Assembly (NCBI RefSeq): GCF_008642375.1
Contig: NZ_CP029194.1
Span: 3,162,001 to 3,226,000 of the forward strand
Direction of reading: 5' to 3'
DNA from: Streptomyces venezuelae
GTDB taxonomy: Bacteria; Actinomycetota; Actinomycetes; Streptomycetales; Streptomycetaceae
Length of the DNA: 64,000 nt
Below, in pieces: positions 46,536 through 64,000 of this stretch. The notes beneath the pieces are model-generated. The model worked only from the letters and a program-made list of their open reading frames with translations, did not search any database and was not told the DNA's origin. Every line of letters starts with the position of its first letter. The first letter of the stretch is position 1. A program made the translations under genes and the position numbers.

Positions 46536-47645
46536 ATGGAGATTCTCTGGTTCCTGATCGCGATCGTGCTGCTGGTCAGCATCCTCGGCCCCTACCTGCG
46601 GCGCCGCCGGGGCGGTGTCGGGATCCGGCAGGTCGCGCCGGGCGCGCCGGACGCGGCGGATCCGGAGGCGTACGGCTTCGTACGGCAGGAGGAGCTGGAC
46701 GTACGGCTGCCCGGCGCCGACGACGACCTGCTGCACGTCCTCGACGTCGTCCAGGCCACCCAGGAGTGGCGGGCGGCCTCGCGGCTGCTCGCCGAGACCG
46801 ACAAGGACGGCGAGGTGCGCTGGCAGCGCGTCCAGGCCTTCGCCGGCGCGGCCTCCCTGGAGCTCCAGGAGAGGCCCGGTGTGGGCGGGGCGTGGCTGCG
46901 GGCCTGGCGGGCGGACGCGCCGAAGGACCCGGGCGCGGCCGCCGTGCACGCCGAGTTCCTGGTGCAGCAGGCGTGGCGCTCCTCGTCGGCGGGGTCCGAC
47001 GACTTCCGGATCATCCTGGAGGAGGCGCTGAAGGTCACCGAGGAGGCGGCCCTGCTCGCGCCCGGCGACCCCGTCCCGTACATCACGCAGCTGGCCGTGG
47101 CGCGCGGCCTCGGCTACAGCCACGAGCAGTTCGACCAGGTGTGGGCGAAGGTCATCGACCGCGCTCCGCAGCACATGGGGGCGCATCTGGCGGCCCTGCA
47201 CTACTGGTGCGAGAAGTGGCACGGTTCGCGCGAGGAGGCCGACCACTTCGCGACGACGGCCGCGGCGCGCGCCCCGCGGGGCTCGCTGCTTGCGGCGCTG
47301 CCGCTGTTCGCGGTGTACGAGCACGTGCCGGACGTGGTGCTCGTGCAGGACTTCTTCCGTACGGCCGTGGTGAGCAAGGCGACCGAGGGCGCGCTGTACG
47401 CGGTCCACTCGGCCCGGCGCGACGACCCGATGCTCGCGCACGTCCGCCATCTGCTGGTCTGGTTCCTGGTGCGCGGCGAGCGCTGGGCGGAGGCCATGCA
47501 CCAGCTCGTGCACATCGACGGGCACGTGGGCGCGATGCCGTGGACGCTGAGCGGTGACCCGGCGGCGGAGTACACGGTCTACCGGAACCTGGCGGTGGCG
47601 GGGTACGAGGCGAACGGCGGGAGCCCGGTGACGCTGCCGCGCTGA
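46536..47645 (+). CDS. Membrane-anchored TPR-like protein
   Basis: A 369-residue protein with one N-terminal helix (residues 3-19, ILWFLIAIVLLVSILGPYL) and a cytoplasmic helical-repeat domain: LLHVLDVVQATQEWRAASRLLAET, then repeated Ala-rich helix pairs to the C-terminus. Orthologues lie between metB and msrA in other streptomycetes, from memory. ATG 46536 has no Shine-Dalgarno sequence; a leaderless transcript is plausible. Function unknown, likely a protein-interaction scaffold. Confidence 0.75.
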   Translation: MEILWFLIAIVLLVSILGPYLRRRRGGVGIRQVAPGAPDAADPEAYGFVRQEELDVRLPGADDDLLHVLDVVQATQEWRAASRLLAETDKDGEVRWQRVQAFAGAASLELQERPGVGGAWLRAWRADAPKDPGAAAVHAEFLVQQAWRSSSAGSDDFRIILEEALKVTEEAALLAPGDPVPYITQLAVARGLGYSHEQFDQVWAKVIDRAPQHMGAHLAALHYWCEKWHGSREEADHFATTAAARAPRGSLLAALPLFAVYEHVPDVVLVQDFFRTAVVSKATEGALYAVHSARRDDPMLAHVRHLLVWFLVRGERWAEAMHQLVHIDGHVGAMPWTLSGDPAAEYTVYRNLAVAGYEANGGSPVTLPR

Positions 47646-47704
47646 GGCGGGACGGTCCACAGCGGCGGGACGGAGCACTGCGGCGGGGCGGGCCACAGCG
47701 GCGG

Positions 47705-47730
47705 GGCCGGGAGGGGAATCCCTCCCGGCC
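47705..47730 (+). terminator. Hairpin after the TPR-like gene
   Basis: GGCCGGGAGGG-GAAT-CCCTCCCGGCC, 11-bp stem. The preceding 60 nt contain three CACAGCGGCGGGRC-like direct repeats (47656-47705). Confidence 0.75.
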
Positions 47731-47774
47731 CTCCCTTGTTGTGAGGACTGCCGACCGCTGAGGAGAGATGCAGC

Positions 47775-48443
47775 ATGTTCCTGTCCCGCACCCCCGTCCT
47801 CCCCACCCCCGAGCAGGCCCTGCGCGGCCGCCCGGAGCCGGAGTTCTCCGTCCCGGAGCGCCACACGGTCCTCGGCAACGCGCTCCTCGGCCCCTACCCC
47901 GAGGGCCTGGAGGTCGCCGACTTCGCCCTGGGCTGTTTCTGGGGCGCCGAGCGCAAGTTCTGGCAGACCGAGGGCGTCTGGACGACCCTCGTCGGCTACC
48001 AGGGCGGCCACACCCCGAACCCGGTGTACGAGGAGGTGTGCTCCGGTCTGACCGGCCACACCGAGGTCGTCCGGGTCGTCTTCGACCCGTCGAAGGTCTC
48101 GTACGAGTCCCTCCTGAAGCTCTTCTGGGAGTCCCACGACCCGACGCAGGGCTTCCGCCAGGGCAACGACGTGGGCACCCAGTACCGCTCGGCGGTCTAC
48201 ACCCACACGCCCGGCCAGGCCACGAAGGCCGAGGCCTCCCGCGCGGCCTACCAGAAGGTCCTGGCGGGCTCCGGCTACGGCGAGATCACCACGACCGTCC
48301 TGCCGGCGGACGAGGAGCGGCCGTTCTATCCGGCGGAGGCGTATCACCAGCAGTATCTGGACAAGAACCCGGCGGGCTACTGCGGCATCGGCGGCACCGG
48401 TGTCTCCTGCCCGATCGGCGTCGCCGAGGCGCCCGGGGCGTGA
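47775..48443 (+). CDS. msrA: Peptide methionine sulfoxide reductase MsrA
   Basis: Reduces methionine-S-sulfoxide in proteins and free form. The 222-residue product carries the catalytic Cys54 in [13 protein letters not shown], the [17 protein letters not shown] substrate region, and resolving cysteines in the C-terminal [12 protein letters not shown] segment. Length is normal for the Streptomyces form with about 40 extra N-terminal residues. ATG 47775; GAGGAGAGATG upstream. It is the last housekeeping gene before the macrolide cluster. Confidence 0.95.
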   Translation: MFLSRTPVLPTPEQALRGRPEPEFSVPERHTVLGNALLGPYPEGLEVADFALGCFWGAERKFWQTEGVWTTLVGYQGGHTPNPVYEEVCSGLTGHTEVVRVVFDPSKVSYESLLKLFWESHDPTQGFRQGNDVGTQYRSAVYTHTPGQATKAEASRAAYQKVLAGSGYGEITTTVLPADEERPFYPAEAYHQQYLDKNPAGYCGIGGTGVSCPIGVAEAPGA

Positions 48444-48555
48444 GCTCGGCCGATGCCCCCGCCGGCCTCCGCCGGCCTCCGCCGGCACGGGCGGGGGCAT
48501 CGGAGGCCCGGGGAATGCCAACAGGGCCGGTTTCCGGCGGTGTTACGCTGGCGCC

Positions 48556-48606
48556 ATGCAGTTCTGCCACTCTCAGGCCCGTTACATGAGGCTGCGCCGC
48601 TCCTAG
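48556..48606 (+). CDS. Regulatory leader peptide of the pikR2-like methyltransferase
   Basis: A 16-codon ORF (MQFCHSQARYMRLRRS) about 157 nt upstream of the methyltransferase start. Its MRLR core is the same macrolide/ketolide-dependent ribosome-stalling motif found in ErmD-type leaders. A TACGCT hexamer ends 6 nt before its ATG, so the mRNA may begin at or near the leader. From the literature as I recall it, pikR2 of S. venezuelae is induced by ketolides through stalling on such a leader, while pikR1 is constitutive. Drug-bound ribosomes stalled at the Arg-Leu-Arg codons would refold the RNA and free the downstream start. Confidence 0.8.
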   Translation: MQFCHSQARYMRLRRS

Positions 48607-48726
48607 CGGCGGGCCCTCTTCACGCGTCTCGTTCTTCGCGCGTCCTCGCGTTTCCGCGTCGGTACTCGCGCTCTCGCGTTCGTTCAGGCCCTCCGCTTCC
48701 GGGTCCCGCCGGTGCGGCTCTTCGTG

Positions 48727-48758
48727 CTGCTCCGGCTCCGAACGGTTTCGCGGAGCAG
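48727..48758 (+). promoter_or_regulatory. Hairpin masking the pikR2-like ribosome-binding site
   Basis: CTGCTCCG (48727-48734) pairs with CGGAGCAG (48751-48758), hiding the GGAG Shine-Dalgarno 8 nt before ATG 48763. An alternative inner pairing GCTCCG/CGGAGC (48735-48740 with 48751-48756) also covers it. Together with the leader peptide this forms a translation attenuator. The gap 48607-48762 also holds GCG-rich repeats that could form the competing anti-hairpin. Confidence 0.65.
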
Positions 48759-48762
48759 ACTC

Positions 48763-49740
48763 ATGGCATTTTCCCCGCAGGGCGGCCGGCACGAGCTCGG
48801 TCAGAACTTCCTCGTCGACCGGTCCGTGATCGACGAGATCGACGGCCTGGTGGCCAGGACCAAGGGTCCGATACTGGAGATCGGTCCGGGTGACGGCGCC
48901 CTGACCCTGCCGCTGAGCAGGCACGGCAGGCCGATCACCGCCGTCGAGCTCGACGGCCGGCGCGCGCAGCGCCTCGGTGTCCGCACTCCCGGTCATGTGA
49001 CCGTCGTGCACCACGACTTCCTGCAGTTCCCGCTGCCGCGCCACCCGCATGTGGTCGTCGGCAACGTGCCCTTCCATCTGACGACGGCGATCATGCGGCG
49101 GCTGCTCGACGCCCAGCACTGGCACACCGCCGTCCTCCTCGTCCAGTGGGAGGTCGCCCGGCGCCGGGCCGGCGTCGGCGGGTCGACCCTGCTGACGGCC
49201 GGCTGGGCCCCCTGGTACGAGTTCGACCTGCACTCCCGGGTCCCCGCGCGCGCGTTCCGTCCGATGCCGGGCGTGGACGGAGGGGTACTGGCCATCCGGC
49301 GGCGGTCCGCGCCGCTCGTGGGCCAGGTGAAGACGTACCAGGACTTCGTACGCCAGGTGTTCACCGGCAAGGGGAACGGCCTGAAGGAGATCCTGCGGCG
49401 GACCGGGCGGGTCTCGCAGCGGGACCTGGCGACCTGGCTGCGGCGGAACGAGATCTCGCCGCACGCGCTGCCCAAGGACCTCAAGCCCGGGCAGTGGGCC
49501 TCGCTGTGGGAGCTGACCGGCGGGACCGCCGACGGCGCCTTCGACGGCGCGGCCTGCGGTACGGCCGGCGGCGCGGTCGGCTCGTTCGGTGCGGCACGCG
49601 TCGGGGCCGGTCACGGGAGCGGGCGGGTGTCCGCGGGCCGGTGGGGCGGGCCGTCGGCGCGGCGCGGCCGGGGGCAGGCCGTACGGAGCTCCGGCGGACC
49701 CGATCAGAGGTGGGGCAGGGGGCGGCCGGAGAGCGCGTGA
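48763..49740 (+). CDS. pikR2: 23S rRNA adenine-N6 methyltransferase (Erm type, PikR2-like)
   Basis: Methylates A2058 of 23S rRNA, blocking macrolide/ketolide binding; self-resistance for the adjacent PKS product. A 325-residue protein: SAM motif EIGPGDGALT (39-48), acidic VELD, catalytic NVPF (101-104), the WAPWYEFDLHSRVPARAFRPMPGVDGGVLAI segment and a Gly/Arg-rich C-terminal tail of about 75 residues as in ErmE. ATG 48763 with a masked GGAG. The name pikR2 is chosen because of the inducible leader; which paralogue bears which number is from memory. The pair is convergent. Confidence 0.88.
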   Translation: MAFSPQGGRHELGQNFLVDRSVIDEIDGLVARTKGPILEIGPGDGALTLPLSRHGRPITAVELDGRRAQRLGVRTPGHVTVVHHDFLQFPLPRHPHVVVGNVPFHLTTAIMRRLLDAQHWHTAVLLVQWEVARRRAGVGGSTLLTAGWAPWYEFDLHSRVPARAFRPMPGVDGGVLAIRRRSAPLVGQVKTYQDFVRQVFTGKGNGLKEILRRTGRVSQRDLATWLRRNEISPHALPKDLKPGQWASLWELTGGTADGAFDGAACGTAGGAVGSFGAARVGAGHGSGRVSAGRWGGPSARRGRGQAVRSSGGPDQRWGRGRPESA

Positions 49741-49755
49741 GCCGTTCCCGTCCTG

Positions 49756-49796
49756 CCTGTCCGCCTCCCGCTCCAGACCAGCGGGAGGCGGACAGG
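49756..49796. terminator. Bidirectional terminator between the two methyltransferase genes
   Basis: CCTGTCCGCCTCCCGCT and complement, 17-bp perfect stem, 7-nt loop; central between convergent stops at 49740 and 49815. Confidence 0.88.
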
Positions 49797-49814
49797 GGCT
49801 TGTCCGCCGGGCGG

Positions 49815-50822
49815 TCAGCGGCCCGTGCGGCGTCCGTACGACGAGCCTCGCGCGCCCTGGCGGCCCTTCGTCTGCCGGACCTGTGCGCGGGGCGCGCAGG
49901 GGTCGCCGCCGCGCGTGGGGCCGTATCTGCGGCCCCCGGGCACGGCCGCCCTGCTCGTCCCCGGCTCGTACTCCCGCTCCCTGCCGCCGCCCTGGGCGGG
50001 CGTGCGGGTGCCGGTCGCGCCCGGTGCGTATCCCGGCTGGGAGGCCTGGAAAAGCGCGATCCATTGGGTGAGCGTCAGGTCCTTCGGCAGTCCGCCGTCC
50101 GGAATTCCGTGGCGGTCGGCGAGGGAGCGGTAGGTCCGCTTGGGGATGTGGCGCCGGAGGATCTCCGCGAGGCCTCGTCCGGGGCCGGTGAAGACGGCTT
50201 CGGCGAAGTTCTGGAAGGCGCGGCTCGCGCTCTCCGGCAGCAGAGGCCGGGGGCGTCGGCGGATCGTCAGGACGCCGCCGTCGACCCGGGGCATCGGGCG
50301 GAACGACGAGGCGCGGACGCGGTCGTGGACCGCGAACTCGTACCACGGGGCCCAGGAGGTCGTGAGCAGCGATCCGCCGCTGCGACCGGCGCGTTTGCGG
50401 GCGACCTCCCACTGCACTATCAGGGCCGCGGACTGCCAGTTCGTCGATTCCAGGAGGCACCGGAGTATCTGGGTCGTGATACCGAAGGGTACGTTTCCGA
50501 CGACCGTGTCTATGTCACGCGGAATGCGGAAGTCGAGGAAATCCCCCTGGAATACGGTGACCCGTTCCCCCTCGAATTTCCTCCGCATGTGCGCGGCCCA
50601 GTGCGGGTCCATCTCGACGGCCGTCACGGTGTCGAAGGAGCGCACCAACTCCTGGGTTATCGCGCCTTTTCCGGGGCCGATTTCGAGAACGTTCCGTCCG
50701 TCCCCCTCGACATGCATGACGAGATTGCGCACGGCTCTGTCGTCCTGGAGGAAGTTCTGCCCTAATTCGCGGCGCAGGACGTCTCGGTCCGCTCGCCTCG
50801 GTATGGAGTCGCGCATTGCCAT
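49815..50822 (-). CDS. pikR1: 23S rRNA adenine-N6 methyltransferase (Erm type, PikR1-like)
   Basis: A 335-residue paralogue of the PikR2-like enzyme: LRRELGQNFLQDD, SAM motif EIGPGKGAIT (47-56), VEMD, NVPF (110-113), and a Gly/Arg-rich basic tail. ATG 50822 has a strong GGGGAGGGG upstream and no leader ORF or masking hairpin, consistent with constitutive expression. In the producer I recall, PikR1 monomethylates and PikR2 dimethylates A2058; that difference cannot be read from sequence. An inverted repeat about 125 nt upstream may be an operator. Longer in-frame ATG at 50873 ignored. Confidence 0.88.
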   Translation of the reverse strand: MAMRDSIPRRADRDVLRRELGQNFLQDDRAVRNLVMHVEGDGRNVLEIGPGKGAITQELVRSFDTVTAVEMDPHWAAHMRRKFEGERVTVFQGDFLDFRIPRDIDTVVGNVPFGITTQILRCLLESTNWQSAALIVQWEVARKRAGRSGGSLLTTSWAPWYEFAVHDRVRASSFRPMPRVDGGVLTIRRRPRPLLPESASRAFQNFAEAVFTGPGRGLAEILRRHIPKRTYRSLADRHGIPDGGLPKDLTLTQWIALFQASQPGYAPGATGTRTPAQGGGREREYEPGTSRAAVPGGRRYGPTRGGDPCAPRAQVRQTKGRQGARGSSYGRRTGR

Positions 50823-50945
50823 GAACGATCCCCTCCCCTGGATGCCGTGGTCAATGGACTTGGCACGGACCATACCTCACGGTCCGCCGGGCAGCCGGAG
50901 GTCGACTTCGCCCAGCGGCGTTCCGGCGTAAAGGAGTTGTAAGCG

Positions 50946-50965
50946 GTCACAGAGGGGCCTGTGAC
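50946..50965. promoter_or_regulatory. Inverted repeat in the pikR1-pikAI intergenic region
   Basis: GTCACAG-AGGGGC-CTGTGAC, perfect 7-bp arms. It lies in the 807-bp gap 50823-51629 between divergent pikR1 and pikAI. Operator candidate. Confidence 0.45.
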
Positions 50966-51366
50966 GGGCGGGCGCGAGAAGGCGAGCGGGTGACCGCGGA
51001 GCGTGGCGGAGTCGTCGGACCCCAAGTGAGGTGCAACGGAATGGCATTGGGGATGCACGGAGGGTTGCCGGGGCGGGGTGCGGCCAACGAGGCTTCAGGG
51101 GGGCGGGGTTGAGGCGGTGGACGGCGGACGGCCGTCACCCGCGCGGCCGGAGTATGTCAGGTCAGGGGTGAAATCGAGCCATTCCCCGAGGATCGGCTGT
51201 TACCTGTCCCTTTACCTGGCGTGGATTTCCCGACGATTGGTATAGAGCGGGAGACGGCACTCCACCATGAGGGACCACGCACACGGCACGCACCACCCCC
51301 GGACATCCCGACAAGGGGGGTCCCTGGCACCTTCTGACACCCGTGGCCTGGGGTCGACGCCAGGTA

Positions 51367-51395
51367 TAGGGGGAACGTAGGGGGAGCATAGGGGG
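51367..51395 (+). promoter_or_regulatory. Three 11-bp-phased TAGGGGG heptamers upstream of pikAI
   Basis: TAGGGGG begins at 51367, 51378 and 51389, exactly 11 bp apart, on one DNA face. Direct heptamers with an 11-bp period are the known signature of SARP (OmpR-like) activator sites in Streptomyces antibiotic clusters. They lie 235-263 bp before the pikAI start. A regulator is not encoded in the window; PikD, the known pik regulator, is a LAL-type protein. Confidence 0.55.
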
Positions 51396-51467
51396 GGTGC
51401 CCTGGGGTTGGGTGAAAGGGCGGCTTCCGGAAACGGAGCCGGATGTCTTCAGCCGGAATTACCAGGG

Positions 51468-51485
51468 CCGGTGCGAGAACACCGG
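51468..51485. other. Short inverted repeat near pikAI
   Basis: CCGGTG-CGAGAA-CACCGG, 6-bp arms, about 145 bp upstream of the pikAI start. Could be an mRNA leader hairpin. Elsewhere in 50823-51629 no convincing gene is seen. Confidence 0.3.
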
Positions 51486-51629
51486 TGACAGGGCGTGGGG
51501 CGGCAGCGTGGGACATGGGGGGAAGTCCGGGTCCGACGGGGGTTGCTCCCTGCCGGCCCTGATCGTGCCGAGCACTCCTTCTCTCCTGCTTCCACCGGTG
51601 ATGTGCGCGCCGAAATGATTCGTGGAGAG

Positions 51630-64000
<12,371 letters not shown>

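Noticed and set aside
51157..51516. A 119-codon minus-strand open frame in the pikR1-pikAI gap
   Set aside because: Pro/Ser/Gly-rich without ribosome-binding site or family resemblance, and it overlaps the putative regulatory heptamers. Treated as non-coding.

Overview
The window is high-GC actinobacterial DNA with Streptomyces hallmarks: chaplins, rodlins, a MelC1/MelC2 tyrosinase pair, mycothiol conjugate amidase, GTG/TTG starts and strongly GC3-biased codons. The right end is the start of a pikromycin/narbomycin-type macrolide cluster: two Erm-type 23S rRNA methyltransferase genes next to a giant type I PKS gene organised KSQ-AT-ACP / KS-AT-KR-ACP / KS-AT-DH-KR. This points to Streptomyces venezuelae or a close relative. 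Domain order and motifs were read from the sequence; the species is inferred from remembered proteins, not from a search.

Layout. 1-5483: end of a poly-gamma-glutamate hydrolase-like gene, GTP-dependent PEP carboxykinase (pckG), a TrhA/hemolysin III membrane protein, and a minus-strand operon of DUF5949 protein, VKOR-type oxidoreductase and a GH26-like protein. 5633-30045: a cell-surface island. It holds the tyrosinase operon, three short chaplins, a cell-wall-anchored chaplin-like protein disrupted by a 1-nt frameshift, several secreted Pro-rich proteins, a compact exopolysaccharide (EPS) cluster (12540-22120: priming transferase, two GT4 enzymes, polymerase, MurJ-type flippase, deacetylase, Wzz-like protein, GNAT), a second GH26 protein with long repeat tails, an ATP-grasp/FAD-oxidoreductase pair, three rodlins and an LCP ligase. 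At least the three rodlins, two chaplins and melC1 carry a common GNNACN-N16-GTTG promoter-like element with exactly 16 nt between boxes, which I infer to be a BldN-type ECF sigma promoter.

30123-48443: mostly housekeeping genes: a YyaL-type thioredoxin-fold protein, a frameshifted membrane protein, mca, DUF4307, greA, two tandem membrane Ser/Thr kinases with beta-propeller sensor domains, a DrrAB-like ABC exporter, ilvA, a MarR regulator, a small sigma-like protein with a membrane partner, DUF1059, metB, a TPR-like protein and msrA.

48556-64000: the pik-like cluster. A 16-codon leader peptide with a Met-Arg-Leu-Arg motif and a ribosome-binding-site-masking hairpin precede the first methyltransferase (pikR2-like). 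The second (pikR1-like) is convergent with it. An approximately 800 bp regulatory region with three 11-bp-phased TAGGGGG heptamers then leads to pikAI, which runs off the right edge.

No tRNA, rRNA, insertion sequence or CRISPR array was seen.
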